Assembly (NCBI RefSeq): GCF_024204645.1
Contig: NZ_CP100351.1
Coordinates: 1,302,001 to 1,366,000, forward strand
Direction of reading: 5' to 3'
DNA from: Desulfomicrobium sp. ZS1
Lineage (GTDB): Bacteria; Desulfobacterota; Desulfovibrionia; Desulfovibrionales; Desulfomicrobiaceae
Length of the DNA: 64,000 nt
The notes below the pieces were generated by a model that did no database searches, was not told the DNA's origin, and saw only the letters and a program-made list of their open reading frames with translations. The position numbers were made by a program, and so were the translations under genes. How positions within the stretch are numbered: the first letter of the stretch is position 1; each line of letters starts with the position of its first letter. Of this stretch, positions 1-11,264 are shown in pieces.

Positions 1-200
1 CGGTAATTCCAGGCCATCTGGAAGTTGAGCGAGAGGACCACCAGGCCGCAGGTGGAGACGGCCAGAGGCATGTCCAGGCCCGTGGCCACGATGGGCATGG
101 CCACCAATGCCGCGCCGAAGCCGACGATGCCGTTGACGAATCCGCCAAGGAGCCAGCCGAACATTGTGGTGAGAAAGGCGTGTGAAAAATCGATGTTCAT
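1..200 (-). CDS. TauE/SafE-family sulfite/anion permease, N-terminal part (cut by window edge)
   Basis: Reading the minus strand from an ATG at 200 gives MNIDFSHAFLTTMFGWLLGG followed by FVNGIVGFGAALVAMPIV and a second hydrophobic stretch. The early glycine-rich segment GxxxGxxGFGxxLxxxP is typical of the TauE/SafE (DUF81) membrane family, whose members export sulfite, sulfoacetate or related anions. Only about 66 residues are inside the window and the gene runs off the left edge, so topology and length cannot be checked. No strong ribosome-binding site is visible. Sulfite export would fit the two sulfonate-cleaving loci downstream, but that link is inference. Confidence 0.72.
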   Translation of the reverse strand, partial: MNIDFSHAFLTTMFGWLLGGFVNGIVGFGAALVAMPIVATGLDMPLAVSTCGLVVLSLNFQMAWNY

Positions 201-296
201 GTGGAAAGCTCTGCGTGGTTCGGGTGTCGGGTGTGACGACTTGTGCAATATCCCATCCGGGAGCGGGGCGGCGCTGTTCCAGGTCGCGCCTCGGGG

Positions 297-1010
297 CTAT
301 CTGATATTCTCCAGATATTGCCTTTCATATCGATCCTTGAGTTCTTGGAGTTCTCCGGTCGCGATCATTTCGCGGATTGCCGCATCGACAATCGGGACCA
401 TGTTCCGGTGTCTTGGGATGAGATAATGATACAGATCCAGTTTTTCCAATGTGCCTACAGCAACGATGTCGTCCATCTTCAGTTTTTTCAAAGCGCCGAT
501 TCCAGCCAGGGTGTTGGTCAATGCAATGTCGGCGCGGCCCAATTTGACGAACATCATCATTGCGCAAATATCGTTCATGACCGCGATGTTCTGCATGCCT
601 TTGGTGATATCTTCAGTATGCTGGACTCCGCGAACTATGGCTATTCTGAAATTTTTCAGGTCCTCAATCGATTTGATGACTAATTTTTTTTCTTTTAGAG
701 CAAAAGCAGAAGTTTCGAGAGTTCCGTATGGCGTAGGTACTCTGATCAGATTCGTGTTGATTTCTCCGTAATTATATATGCGCGATGTCTCTCCATCTGC
801 ACGCCCTGTTGTCACTTCCAGGTTTGCCCTCTTTCCTGGAAATGCAATTATATTGATGTCCATCCCTGTTTTCTTGTAAACATGTGTCAGAATATTTTCT
901 GCGACGTCCTGTTCCGCGAGCGATTCTATTCGTACGAATGTATAATTTCCTCCAGCAAGTGCAACATTATAGCATAAAATCAACAATGCAATGGAAATTG
1001 TCATTCTCAC
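297..1010 (-). CDS. Periplasmic solute-binding protein, family 3-like (paralogue 1)
   Basis: A 237-residue protein with an N-terminal signal peptide (MRMTISIALLILCYNVALAG) and the layout of a family-3 extracellular solute-binding protein. YTFVRIESLAEQDVAENIL opens the first lobe, SIEDLKNFRIAIVRGVQHTEDI is the usual 'dLkgkriav..Gt' region, and the protein ends with a basic amphipathic helix. It resembles the neighbour at 1306-2022 along its whole length, so the two arose by duplication. No permease or ATPase is adjacent, and a chemoreceptor lies upstream at 2117-3691. A sensory or orphan binding role is therefore as likely as transport. The ligand is unknown. Confidence 0.8.
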   Translation of the reverse strand: MRMTISIALLILCYNVALAGGNYTFVRIESLAEQDVAENILTHVYKKTGMDINIIAFPGKRANLEVTTGRADGETSRIYNYGEINTNLIRVPTPYGTLETSAFALKEKKLVIKSIEDLKNFRIAIVRGVQHTEDITKGMQNIAVMNDICAMMMFVKLGRADIALTNTLAGIGALKKLKMDDIVAVGTLEKLDLYHYLIPRHRNMVPIVDAAIREMIATGELQELKDRYERQYLENIR

Positions 1011-1252
1011 GCAAAGTCCTTATTCAGTGAATTGAAAGAGACCAATTTGAGTCGATTTTGAATTTTGCTATTTTTCTATCGATGAGTGGAAAATTATAAA
1101 TTGTATTTTTATGCGAGAATTTTTGTGATTTTGAATTTAGTATTTGCATTTAAAAGATTCTTATCAGTCTTATAATTGTAATTTTATATTTTCTTTAAAT
1201 ATATTGATATTTAAATTTTTTAAGTTGTAGTAATCGGGTGCTTGGCTGGCGC
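1011..1252. other. AT-rich intergenic region
   Basis: About 240 bases of strongly AT-rich sequence lie between the two binding-protein genes. The region must hold the promoter of the 297-1010 gene, but I see no convincing -35/-10 pair or operator. Confidence 0.5.
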
Positions 1253-1299
1253 AAAAAAGGGAGGCACCTGGCTGCTCTGCCATGATGTCTCCCTTTTGT
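1253..1299 (-). terminator. Intrinsic terminator of the second binding-protein gene
   Basis: An inverted repeat pairs AAAAGGGAG with CTCCCTTTT around a GC-rich loop. Read on the minus strand it ends in a run of T, seven bases after the stop codon of the 1306-2022 gene. Confidence 0.75.
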
Positions 1300-1305
1300 A
1301 TCATT

Positions 1306-2022
1306 CTACTTGTTTAGAATGTCTTCAGCGTATTGTTTCTGGAGTTTTTCGAGTTCACCAGAATCAGCCATTTCCTTTATCACTGCGTCGATCTTTGGCA
1401 CGAGGTCTTTGTTCTTTTCATTGACGTAATGGTAGAGCGGATGAACTTTGAGAGGTTTTTCCACAGGAACCACATCGTTGATTCCTGCATTCTTGAGGAT
1501 GACCATGCCGTTTTCAAGGCTGGTGAGGGCCAATTCGGCCCGGCCTGCCTGGACAAAAGGCATGAGCAAATCTTCGCTTGGCACTTCGTGCACGTTTTCA
1601 AGGCCTGCTGTGATGTCCGTGGTGTGGGCTACGCCACGGGTGATGGCAATGGAGAATTTCTTGAGTTCGTCAGGACTTGAGAGCGTGATGTTGCTGTCTT
1701 TCCGAACGAATGCCTGGGTCGTGAGCGCGGAGAGCGGCGTTGGAACGCGAATCAGCGAAGGATATTTTTCGCCGACGCTCCAGATGCGCAGAGCCTCGCC
1801 GTCTTTTTCCCCGGAGCTCGCCGCTTCCAGGGCACGGACCCCGGACATGGCTTCGACTTCGATCTCAATTCCGGCGCGTTTGTAGACTTCCTTGAGAAGG
1901 CGTTCGCCTATCTCTTGCTCCGGAAGGTTTTCAATGCGGACAAATGTGTACTTCGGAGCTGCCATGCCTATTGCCGGAACGAGCATGCACACCGCAAGAA
2001 AAAGTAATGCGACCTTCTTCAT
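1306..2022 (-). CDS. Periplasmic solute-binding protein, family 3-like (paralogue 2)
   Basis: A 238-residue secreted protein: signal peptide MKKVALLFLAVCMLVPAIGMA, then APKYTFVRIENLPEQEIGERLL. It shares the motif order of the paralogue at 297-1010 (LIRVPTP, a TTQAFV-type segment, FSIAITRGVAHTTDIT, LALTSLENG). The start is supported by GGAGG eight bases upstream. It lies 94 bases downstream of the chemoreceptor gene and could be co-transcribed with it. Binding proteins that deliver ligand to a chemoreceptor are known in several systems. No transporter partner is present, and the ligand is unknown. Confidence 0.82.
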   Translation of the reverse strand: MKKVALLFLAVCMLVPAIGMAAPKYTFVRIENLPEQEIGERLLKEVYKRAGIEIEVEAMSGVRALEAASSGEKDGEALRIWSVGEKYPSLIRVPTPLSALTTQAFVRKDSNITLSSPDELKKFSIAITRGVAHTTDITAGLENVHEVPSEDLLMPFVQAGRAELALTSLENGMVILKNAGINDVVPVEKPLKVHPLYHYVNEKNKDLVPKIDAVIKEMADSGELEKLQKQYAEDILNK

Positions 2023-2116
2023 TCTTCCTCCATGTTGTTAGGTTGACTTGTTGAATAAATTGACTGGAATTATCTTTTGCCCGGGAGCCCCCGTGGTGTT
2101 CAGGTCTCCCTGGCTT

Positions 2117-3691
2117 TTAGATCCTGAATTTGCCGACAAGAGTGTTCAGACTTTTCGCCAGAGCGCTCAATGCTTCGGAATTTTCCTGCACCGTCCCGGC
2201 CATGTTGGATATGTCCCCTGATGTGCCGCTGACGTCGTCAACGCTTCGTGCAATTTGACGAGTTACAGTGTCCGCGTGGGCAACATTTTCGTTTACCTCC
2301 TTGACGCCCTGGGACGCTTGTCCCACGTTGTCCGCGATATCGCGGGTCGTCACGGATTGCTCCTCGACAGCCGCGGCGATGGTGGCCACGATCTGATCGA
2401 CGTCGCCGACGATCTGGCTGATATGATGTATTTCGCCGACGGTGGTTCCCGTTGCACTCTGAATGCCCTGGATTTTCTCCCGGATTTCCTCGGTGGCCCG
2501 AGCGGTTTGCATGGCCAATTCCTTGATTTCATTTGCCACGACAGCAAAGCCGCGCCCTGCCTCTCCGGCCCGGGCGGCTTCAATGGTTGCGTTCAAAGCC
2601 AGGAGATTGGTCTGGGAGGATATGGCCGTGATGGTTTCGGTGACCTTGCTGATCTCTTTCGCGGCGATGCCCAGTTCGTTGACCCTATCTGAAGCCTCTG
2701 TGGATTTGAGCACCGCATTCCCCGTGATGTTCTTGGCCTTGGCGGTGTTTTGCGAAATTTCATGGATGGTTGAACTCATTTCCTCGGAAGAAGCGGCCAC
2801 CGTGCCGATATTGACAGCGAATTCTTCCATTGCGGAAGCCACGGAATTCATGTTGCCGCTCATGGAGTTCAATGATGTCGAGGCGCTGTTCGATTGTCCG
2901 GCCATTGCCTCGGCAGATGTTGAAAGAGTGGAGGAGAGTTGCAGAAGGTTTTGAGCGGACTTTTCAAGGCGCTGGGCGTTGTCCACCACTTCGGCAATGA
3001 TGGCGCGGATTTTGTCGATGAATATGTTGAACCAGTCTGCAAGTTCCTGGATTTCCGTTCCGGATTTGTCCTCAAGGCGCCTAGTCAGGTCGCCTTCGCC
3101 CTCCGCGATATCCTTGAGCATGGCAATCATTCCCTGCAGTGAGCGCGTAATCGTGCGCCGAACGAAAAACACGATGCCAAGGACCAGTATGGCGTCCATC
3201 AGGATGACGCGCAGTATCGTGGCCAGCAGCGTTTCGCGAAGCGTCTCGTTCAGGAACCTTTTGCTCATGAACAGTGTGAGTTCGCCCAGGTCGGTCTTTT
3301 TGTCGTTCTTCTCGTAAGCAAGAGGGATCGTGATTGTTTCATAGTCCCCTGGCTCCACTGGACCTTCCAGAGAAACGACATCCCAGGCTTCGTCCCGAAC
3401 CACTCCGGCAACGAGCTTGTCCTTGTGCACGATCGTGGCGGCGTAAAGATTCCTGTTGGTCATTTCACTTTCCAGCACGCCTTTGGCTCCATCCGCATTC
3501 ATGTCCCAGAGCGGTGCAACCAAGTTTACAGCCAACCTTCCGGAGATGATTTGCATGTCCTTGTCAAGTGATGAGGTCAGTTCTGATCGCGCACGAATAT
3601 AGTCCATGGCGCCAAGTCCGCTCAAGACAAGAGTAACAATAGCTGCAATGAAGCCTACCATAAGAATTTGCAAGCTGCGTCTTTTTTTCAT
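2117..3691 (-). CDS. Methyl-accepting chemotaxis protein
   Basis: A 524-residue transmembrane chemoreceptor. TM1 is at about residues 9-28, a periplasmic sensor at about 30-155, TM2 at about 156-177, then a HAMP linker and a long coiled-coil signalling domain. The domain contains the conserved hairpin tip [20 protein letters not shown] followed by [15 protein letters not shown], where CheA and CheW dock. The periplasmic part is short and resembles no sensor domain I can name. The adjacent binding-protein paralogues suggest a small-solute ligand delivered by a binding protein, which is inference. No other che genes are in the window. Confidence 0.93.
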   Translation of the reverse strand: MKKRRSLQILMVGFIAAIVTLVLSGLGAMDYIRARSELTSSLDKDMQIISGRLAVNLVAPLWDMNADGAKGVLESEMTNRNLYAATIVHKDKLVAGVVRDEAWDVVSLEGPVEPGDYETITIPLAYEKNDKKTDLGELTLFMSKRFLNETLRETLLATILRVILMDAILVLGIVFFVRRTITRSLQGMIAMLKDIAEGEGDLTRRLEDKSGTEIQELADWFNIFIDKIRAIIAEVVDNAQRLEKSAQNLLQLSSTLSTSAEAMAGQSNSASTSLNSMSGNMNSVASAMEEFAVNIGTVAASSEEMSSTIHEISQNTAKAKNITGNAVLKSTEASDRVNELGIAAKEISKVTETITAISSQTNLLALNATIEAARAGEAGRGFAVVANEIKELAMQTARATEEIREKIQGIQSATGTTVGEIHHISQIVGDVDQIVATIAAAVEEQSVTTRDIADNVGQASQGVKEVNENVAHADTVTRQIARSVDDVSGTSGDISNMAGTVQENSEALSALAKSLNTLVGKFRI

Positions 3692-4020
3692 CGAACTTCC
3701 CTAAATATTGATAAAGTTTATATTTTTCCAAAAGTATTTTATACTTATGTTCATCATGCACTTTTAAAAATAGAATGAGTTGGATTATTATTCATCATCA
3801 ATTATTTTTATTTTCTTTCAGTATTTTTTATTCTCTATCAATGTATTCGGTCCAAACCATATTGCCGTAAAATGTCGTTGTGAATTGCAGGGCCTCGCGC
3901 ATGGCCTCTTTATGAATGGCTCGGGCGGTCGCAAGAGGATCGTGGTCGTAACGACAATCCTCTCTTGTTTGCGGAGCTCCCGGGGAGCACCTTTGTGACA
4001 TCCCCGGGAGCCTTGGGGGG
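3692..4020. other. Intergenic region with terminator hairpin
   Basis: The left part (about 3700-3850) is AT-rich and should hold the chemoreceptor promoter. At 3976-4011 GCTCCCGGGGA pairs with TCCCCGGGAGC, just downstream of the amidohydrolase-like gene on the minus strand. It is probably the 3' end hairpin of the TRAP operon, although no clear T-tract follows. No gene is supported here. Confidence 0.6.
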
Positions 4021-4860
4021 CTAATTGCGGTCGAGGCCCAGGATGCGGCTTGCGTTTTCGTACATGACCTTGCGGCGTACTTCGTCGCTCAGGGGGAATG
4101 ATTCGTAGGCGTCAAGCGCATCTTTGAGCTCGATGAACGGATGGGCGCTGGCGAAAACGACCTTGTCCTGGATGATGGTGCTCATGGCCTGCACGAACAC
4201 GTCGCTCATGGGCGCGCGCTCGTATTCTGAGAAATCCATGTACACGTTGGCGTTGCGTAGACAGGCGTAGACGGCCTCGTTGACGTAGGGGTAGCCGCCA
4301 TGACTCATGATGATGGTCAGCTCGGGAAAATCGCGGGCGACCTGATCGATGTGGCGGGGATCGGCGTAGTCCATGATCGCCCCAGGCACCTGCGGCGGCG
4401 GGGCCATGGTCACGAACACGGGCAGGTTCAGCTCCGCGCACTTGGTGTAGAGCGGGTAGTAGCGGGCCTCACAGGCCGGGATGTGGGCCAGGTAGGGGTC
4501 GATGGCGATGCCCTTCATGCCGAACTCTTCGACTGCCTTGACGATTTCATATACGGCGGCCATTTTTTTGTGCGGGTCGATGCCCCAGAAGCCGATGAAT
4601 TTATCCGGGTAGGCCTTGCAGAACTCCAGCACGCTGCCGTTGTTGGCTGGCGAGCCGTAGGTGGTTTCGCAGTCGCGGCCGGTGATGACCGCGCGCTCGA
4701 CGCCCCGGCTGTCCAGATCGGCCACGATCTCGGGCAGAGGCTGGGGCTTGCGGGCGTCAAATCCGATGGCCTGGCAGGCGGCCTTGAACATGGCGCTGTT
4801 CTTGATGCCGTTAATTATTTCGGGAGTGTTGGGGCGAAATCGAAAGTCGATGATTTTCAT
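4021..4860 (-). CDS. Amidohydrolase-2 family protein with degenerate metal site
   Basis: A 279-residue TIM-barrel protein of the amidohydrolase_2 (PF04909-like) group: IDFRFRPNTPE at the N-terminus, GIAIDPYL at about mid-length, IIMSHGGYPYVNEA, and the C-terminal YENASRILGL typical of the family. The start at 4860 fits the N-terminal beta strand and GGAG lies upstream. Most members carry an HxH metal pair in the first strand (DxHxH). Here the same place reads DFRFRP, so that pair is missing, while the later histidines (MSHGG, ASAHPF) remain. The gene is the last one of the dctP-dctQM transcription unit. Its role is unknown; a lyase-like or non-catalytic role is possible. Confidence 0.8.
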   Translation of the reverse strand: MKIIDFRFRPNTPEIINGIKNSAMFKAACQAIGFDARKPQPLPEIVADLDSRGVERAVITGRDCETTYGSPANNGSVLEFCKAYPDKFIGFWGIDPHKKMAAVYEIVKAVEEFGMKGIAIDPYLAHIPACEARYYPLYTKCAELNLPVFVTMAPPPQVPGAIMDYADPRHIDQVARDFPELTIIMSHGGYPYVNEAVYACLRNANVYMDFSEYERAPMSDVFVQAMSTIIQDKVVFASAHPFIELKDALDAYESFPLSDEVRRKVMYENASRILGLDRN

Positions 4861-4908
4861 GGGCAAAGATCTCCTGTTCCAGACTGATGAGGACGCCTGG
4901 TTTGAGAA

Positions 4909-4933
4909 GCCGCCGGACGAGTTGTCCGGCGGC
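4909..4933 (-). other. Intercistronic hairpin between dctQM and the amidohydrolase-like gene
   Basis: GCCGCCGGAC and GTCCGGCGGC form a perfect 10-bp stem with a 5-base loop and no T-run. It is more likely an mRNA-stability or processing element than a full terminator. Confidence 0.6.
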
Positions 4934-4950
4934 AATGTTGTATAGATGGT

Positions 4951-6852
4951 TTACTTGTTGTCTAAAAAGAAGAGCGGCACTTCGGGGATGTAGGTCACGA
5001 TCAGCAGCACCAGGATCATGAGGCCGAGCATGGGCAACACGGTGCGAGCCAGGTATTCGATCTTGGTTTTGGAGATGCTGCTGGCCACGAAGAGATTCAC
5101 GCCCACGGGCGGGGTGATGAAGCCGATGGCCAAATTGGTGACGATGATGACGCCGAAGTGCAGGGGCGAGACGCCAACCCCGACGACCACGGGCAAGAGG
5201 ATCGGGGTCAGGATGACGATGGCGGCCAAGGCCTCCATGAACGTGCCGACGATGAGCAGCAGCACGTTGATGAGCAGCAGGATGACGATCTTGCTCTCGG
5301 TGAAGCCCAGGATGGCCCTGGCGATGGTTCCGGGCACGTCTTCCAGGGTCATGATGTTGCCGAACAGGGTGGCCATGGCCATGAGCACGATGATGGTCGC
5401 CGATGTCTCGCAGGATTCCACGCAGCACGCGGCGAACTTGCGGGCGTCGATCTCCCTGTACACGAATACACCGACGATGAGGCCGTAGAAGGCGGCCACG
5501 GCGGCGGCTTCGGTCGGGGTCATGATGCCGCCGTAAATGCCGCCCAGGACGATCACCGGGACCATGAGGGCCCACTTGGCTTCCCAGACCGCGGCTATGA
5601 GGGAGGAGACGGTTCTCTTGCGCGCTTCGCCGCGCCAGTTGCGCGCCTTGGCATACAGGTAGGCGTAGGTCATGAGCACCAGACCGACCAGAACCCCCGG
5701 CACGATGCCGGCGATGAACAGGTCGCCGATGGAGACCTGGGCGGAGATGCCGTAGACCACGAAGGGATTGCTCGGCGGGATGAGCACGCCGATGGCGCCG
5801 GCCGAGGCGACGATGGCTGCGGCGAAGTACTTGTCGTAGCCGCGTTCGACCATGGCCGGAATGGTCAGGGCGCCGATGGCGGCCACAGTGGCTGGACCCG
5901 ACCCGCTGATGGCACCGAAAAACATGCAGGTGGCCACGGTGACCAGGGCCATGCCGCCGTAGAGGCCACCGAGCATCTCGTCGGCCAAGGCCAGGAGGCG
6001 CTGGGAAAGGCCTCCGGCACCCATGAAGGTGCCTGCGGCAATGAAGAACGGGATGGCCATGATTGGGAAGGAATCGATGGATGTGAAGGCCGTCTGGGCC
6101 AGGTACTCGATGGGCAGGGTCTCGGCGCAGATGACCGTGGCCAAGGTGGAGAGTCCGAGCGAGATGGCGATGGGCACGCCTATCACGCACAGGATTCCGA
6201 AGTATCCGAACAGGGCCGGCAGAGGTTCGATGTATTCCGCAAGCACTGCCGGGGCGATGATGGCGCCGACAAAGGCGACCGCAATGATGGTGTCAAGCGT
6301 GCCGCAAAGCTGTACTTGGCCCCTGAGGTTCTGCAGGAGGCGCAGAGCCATGAGCCCGAAACCCAGGGGCAGGACCAGGTACGGAATGATGTACGGTATC
6401 CGCAGGGCGGTGGTGTGCTGCGGGAATTCCATCAGGCGTTCGATCTGGGTCCAGCCGTACCAGCAGATGGTCAGCGTGAGAATCAGGAAAAAGATGTCAA
6501 CCACGACCCAGCTCGCATTCTGCCAGCGGACCGGGATTCTGTCGTAAATGATGTCGATGCGGATCGAACTGCGCTTCTTGATCGCGACGGAGAGCGCGAG
6601 ATAACTGATCCAGATGAAGATGTAGCGCGCTAGTTCCTCAGTCCAGACCGCCGCGCCCGCCGAGCTGACGAAATGTACGATGACGTATCTGTACAGCGTC
6701 TGAAAGGTGATCAGAAAAATGATCGCCAGCAATCCGGAGACAAGAAAGACCTTTTCGAAATTCTCGTCCAGCCAGCCCCATATGTTTTTGAATGCGGAGG
6801 GGCTGTCCATGGCCTCAAGAGGCAGCACGCCGCAATTGATGTTCTGTTCCAT
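4951..6852 (-). CDS. dctQM: TRAP transporter permease, fused DctQ-DctM
   Basis: A 633-residue membrane protein joining the small four-helix DctQ subunit (about residues 1-190) to the large DctM subunit (about 200-633). The DctM part shows the family pattern of many hydrophobic helices and motifs such as FFIAAGTFMGAGGLSQRL, SGSGPATVAAIGALTIPAM and PPSNPFVVYGISAQVSIGDL. TRAP transporters use the sodium gradient to import organic acids captured by a periplasmic binding protein. The start at 6852 has GGGAG seven bases upstream. Its place beside dctP and the divergent islAB genes points to isethionate as substrate. Confidence 0.93.
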   Translation of the reverse strand: MEQNINCGVLPLEAMDSPSAFKNIWGWLDENFEKVFLVSGLLAIIFLITFQTLYRYVIVHFVSSAGAAVWTEELARYIFIWISYLALSVAIKKRSSIRIDIIYDRIPVRWQNASWVVVDIFFLILTLTICWYGWTQIERLMEFPQHTTALRIPYIIPYLVLPLGFGLMALRLLQNLRGQVQLCGTLDTIIAVAFVGAIIAPAVLAEYIEPLPALFGYFGILCVIGVPIAISLGLSTLATVICAETLPIEYLAQTAFTSIDSFPIMAIPFFIAAGTFMGAGGLSQRLLALADEMLGGLYGGMALVTVATCMFFGAISGSGPATVAAIGALTIPAMVERGYDKYFAAAIVASAGAIGVLIPPSNPFVVYGISAQVSIGDLFIAGIVPGVLVGLVLMTYAYLYAKARNWRGEARKRTVSSLIAAVWEAKWALMVPVIVLGGIYGGIMTPTEAAAVAAFYGLIVGVFVYREIDARKFAACCVESCETSATIIVLMAMATLFGNIMTLEDVPGTIARAILGFTESKIVILLLINVLLLIVGTFMEALAAIVILTPILLPVVVGVGVSPLHFGVIIVTNLAIGFITPPVGVNLFVASSISKTKIEYLARTVLPMLGLMILVLLIVTYIPEVPLFFLDNK

Positions 6853-6950
6853 ATATTCTCCCTATGCCTTGTCGTGTGGAGCCTGTGCGTGATCGTCGAC
6901 GAGGCGGTTCATTCGCATGCTGTTCCCCGGGCGTCGGAAGAGCCCAGCCC

Positions 6951-6981
6951 GACCGCCGCCGGGTGTGTCCCTGCGGCGGTC
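6951..6981 (-). other. Intercistronic hairpin after dctP
   Basis: GACCGCCGC pairs with GCGGCGGTC, directly 3' of dctP on the minus strand. Such stems often raise the level of the binding-protein transcript over the permease transcript. There is no T-run. Confidence 0.6.
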
Positions 6982-6992
6982 AGGATTTGCTG

Positions 6993-8420
<1,428 letters not shown>

Positions 8421-8505
8421 GTGTTCGCTGTGTTCCATTTTTCCCAAAGAGCGCAATGTCTCGGTGAATCGTGAATATCCTGTCTTTTTATTGGGTTAAG
8501 AGAAT

Positions 8506-8521
8506 TGGCACAGAGAATGCT
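8506..8521 (+). promoter_or_regulatory. Sigma-54 promoter of islA
   Basis: TGGCAC-N5-ATGCT is a near-consensus -24/-12 element, 140 bases upstream of the islA start. Confidence 0.8.
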
Positions 8522-8660
8522 CATGGTCCTCACGTTGCGTTGATGCGAAGCAGATCCGCAAGTCATGGCCTTTATTATTCTACAGAAAAGGCTGATGAGA
8601 TAAATTTTGGATTTTAGTTTCATCAAATTTTATAAGTAAACTTAGACCAGGAGTAACAAC

Positions 8661-11159
8661 ATGACTCGCTTTACATGTGGATGCATGTCGCCTCAGGAAG
8701 AACGTCTTCACGACAAGATTGAAGGAAAAGAAGATAAATTTCGCAAGACCCATGAACGCGTTTTTAGGATGGTTGAAAAGTTTGATGGCACCAAACCACG
8801 CATCGATATCGAGCGTGCCCTTTACTTCACCAAGTCCATGGAGAAAACGGAAGGGGAGATGCTTTGCCTTCGCTGGGCCAAGGCCATGTACAACATTGCC
8901 GAGAACATGACCGTTTACGTGCAGGACGACCAGCTTATTCTTGGACGCGGCGGATATGATGGCGGCCGTTACGGCATTCTCTATCCCGAGCTGGACGGAG
9001 ACTTCCTCGATATCGCGGTGAAGGAGCTGCCTAATCGCAAGACCTCTCCCGCGTCAATAACACCCGAAGATGCCAAGCGCGTCATCGAGGAGATCGCCCC
9101 ATACTGGAAGGGCAAGACTTTTCATGAAAAGCTCAACGCCTCCTTGCCCGAGGACGTTCACAAGCTGACTTACGATGATCCCGAGGGCCTGCTGTCCCGC
9201 TACATCGTTAATGAAACCGCTTCATTTCGTTCCTCCATTCAGTGGGTGCATGACTACGAAAAGGTGCTAAAGCGCGGTTTCAACGACATCAAGCGCGAAG
9301 CCCAGGAAAAGCTCGCCGTCCTGGATCCGTTGGATCCCCAGGACACGATGGAAAAGAAGCCCTTCCTTGATGCCATTGTCATCATTTGCGACGCCATCGT
9401 GCTGTGGGCCAAACGTCACGCAACGTTGGCTCGTGAGTGCGCCGCCAAGGAACAAAATCCGGTTCGCAAGGCGGAACTGCTCCGCATGGCGGACAACGCC
9501 GAGCGTGTGCCCGGCGAACCGGCCCGCGACTTCTGGGAAGCTTGCCAGAGCATGTGGTTCGTGGCCATGTTTTCCCGCCTTGAACAGAAGACCGGCACCA
9601 CCATCTCCAACGGGCGCATGGATCAGTACTTCGCTCCCTTCTACACGAAGGACCTGGAGGAGGGCAGTATCGACGAGCTCAAGGCCATGGAACTGCTCGA
9701 ATGCCTTTGGGTCAATATGGCGGAATTCATTGATATGTATATTTCCCCCACGGGCGGCGCATTCAATGAAGGTTATGCCCACTGGGAAGCAGTCACCGTT
9801 GGCGGCCAGACCCGCGAGGGCTATGACGCAACCAACGAGCTGACGCATCTGATACTGAAATCAAAGCGCGAGTTTCCGCTGCACTATCCCGACCTTGCTG
9901 CGCGTATCCACAGTTGCGCTCCCGATTCCTACCTTTGGGATGTGGCGGAAACCATCAAGGACGGCTCGGGCTTCCCCAAGCTGATCAACGACGAGGAAGT
10001 GGTTCCCTTGTATGTCTCCAAAGGCGCGACTTTTGCGGAGGCCTACGATTACGCTGTGTCCGGTTGCTCCGAGGCGCGCATGCCCAACCGCGACACCTAC
10101 ACTTCCGGCGGCGCGTACATCAATTTCGTGGCGGCGCTCGAAATGGCGCTACGCAATGGCAAGATGAAGAAGTATGGCGATATCCAGCTCGGCCTAGAAA
10201 CCGGCGACCCCCTCGGCTTTGCCTGTTGGGAGGACCTCTGGGAAGCATACAAGGCACAGCACATCCACTTTCTGCGTGCCGCTTTCATCCAGCAGTACAA
10301 TATCATCAATATCCGCCGCGAGACCTTTGCCCAGCCCATGGGTTCCGCCATCCATGACCTGTGCATGGAGCATTGCATGGACCTGCATCAGCAGAACCGC
10401 ATCCCCGGCGGCATCAACCTGGGTTATTTTGAATACATCGGCCTCGGCACGGTGGTGGATTCTCTGGCGGCGATGAAGAAGCTCGTCTTTGAAGACAAGA
10501 AGCTGACCATGAAGCAGATTCTCGACGCCATGGAAGCCAACTTCGTGGGCTACGAAGACGTGGAGGCTCTGCTCCGTTCGGCCCCCTGCTTCGGCAACAA
10601 CGACCCTTACGCGGACAGTATCGGTAAGGCCATCGACGAACTGTCCGTCAAGTACGCCAACAAGTACAACGCGTCTCTGGGCATCCACAACGACGTGCGC
10701 TACGTGCCCTTCACCTCCCACGTGCCCTTCGGTAAGGTCAGTTGCGCGACTCCCAACGGCCGCAGGGAGTACACGCCGTTGTCCGACGGTTCCTCGGCCT
10801 CCCACGGCGCGGACGTGAACGGCCCTTCGGCTGTCCTGCTGTCCAACTACTACACTAAGAATTATGGCATGCGCGACCGCGCGGCGCGTCTGTTGAACAT
10901 CAAGTTCACCCCGAAATGCGTGGAAGGCGAGCAGGGCACCGAAAAACTCGTCTCCTTCATGCGTACCATCTGCGACCTGAAACTTTGGCACGCCCAGTTT
11001 AACGTGGTAAATCGTGACACCCTCATCGCAGCCAAGAAGGATCCGCAGAAATACCGCAACCTCATTGTGCGCATTGCTGGCTACAGCGCCTACTTCGTGG
11101 ATCTGTCCCCCGACCTTCAGGACGACCTCATCGCCCGTACAGAGCACGACGCTCTCTAA
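8661..11159 (+). CDS. islA: Isethionate sulfite-lyase (glycyl radical enzyme)
   Basis: An 832-residue glycyl radical enzyme that cleaves isethionate (2-hydroxyethanesulfonate) to acetaldehyde and sulfite. The active-site pair is in SGCSEAR (Cys469, Glu471) and the radical glycine is Gly807 in RIAGYSA near the C-terminus. Arg190, Gln194, Trp375, Arg680 and Phe684 fall within two positions of the residues I recall as the sulfonate and substrate pocket of characterised IslA, which favours IslA over the related DHPS lyase HpsG or choline lyase. Length matches the family (about 830). The start is supported by AGGAG nine bases upstream. Sulfite would feed dissimilatory sulfite reduction; acetaldehyde would go to acetyl-CoA or ethanol. 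Confidence 0.92.
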   Translation: MTRFTCGCMSPQEERLHDKIEGKEDKFRKTHERVFRMVEKFDGTKPRIDIERALYFTKSMEKTEGEMLCLRWAKAMYNIAENMTVYVQDDQLILGRGGYDGGRYGILYPELDGDFLDIAVKELPNRKTSPASITPEDAKRVIEEIAPYWKGKTFHEKLNASLPEDVHKLTYDDPEGLLSRYIVNETASFRSSIQWVHDYEKVLKRGFNDIKREAQEKLAVLDPLDPQDTMEKKPFLDAIVIICDAIVLWAKRHATLARECAAKEQNPVRKAELLRMADNAERVPGEPARDFWEACQSMWFVAMFSRLEQKTGTTISNGRMDQYFAPFYTKDLEEGSIDELKAMELLECLWVNMAEFIDMYISPTGGAFNEGYAHWEAVTVGGQTREGYDATNELTHLILKSKREFPLHYPDLAARIHSCAPDSYLWDVAETIKDGSGFPKLINDEEVVPLYVSKGATFAEAYDYAVSGCSEARMPNRDTYTSGGAYINFVAALEMALRNGKMKKYGDIQLGLETGDPLGFACWEDLWEAYKAQHIHFLRAAFIQQYNIINIRRETFAQPMGSAIHDLCMEHCMDLHQQNRIPGGINLGYFEYIGLGTVVDSLAAMKKLVFEDKKLTMKQILDAMEANFVGYEDVEALLRSAPCFGNNDPYADSIGKAIDELSVKYANKYNASLGIHNDVRYVPFTSHVPFGKVSCATPNGRREYTPLSDGSSASHGADVNGPSAVLLSNYYTKNYGMRDRAARLLNIKFTPKCVEGEQGTEKLVSFMRTICDLKLWHAQFNVVNRDTLIAAKKDPQKYRNLIVRIAGYSAYFVDLSPDLQDDLIARTEHDAL

Positions 11160-11170
11160 AGAATGAGACA

Positions 11171-11196
11171 GGGGGCTCCGGCCCCCTCTCTTTTTT
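11171..11196 (+). terminator. Intrinsic terminator between islA and islB
   Basis: GGGGGC-TCCG-GCCCCC is a perfect stem with a tetraloop, followed by a T-rich run. It lies 12 bases after islA. Partial read-through would give much more lyase than activase, which fits their catalytic stoichiometry. Confidence 0.88.
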
Positions 11197-11264
11197 CAAT
11201 CGCAAAATTTGCGTCGGGATCGGAACGTATTCTCTCATTTTGTGTGTAACCAGCGAGGAGCTTT

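Noticed and set aside
3780-3998. 72-residue plus-strand frame between the chemoreceptor and amidohydrolase-like genes
   Set aside because: It has no ribosome-binding site and no recognisable features, and it runs into the terminator hairpin.
4811-6190. Long minus-strand frame (459 residues) overlapping dctQM, and a plus-strand frame (491 residues) at 5158-6633
   Set aside because: Both are shadows of the TRAP permease gene, with low-complexity Arg/His- or Gly/Asp-rich content.
8661-11159. Glycyl radical enzyme as HpsG (DHPS lyase), choline lyase or PFL
   Set aside because: Arg190, Gln194, Trp375, Arg680 and Phe684 fit IslA, and the neighbouring genes fit isethionate; HpsG remains a minor alternative.
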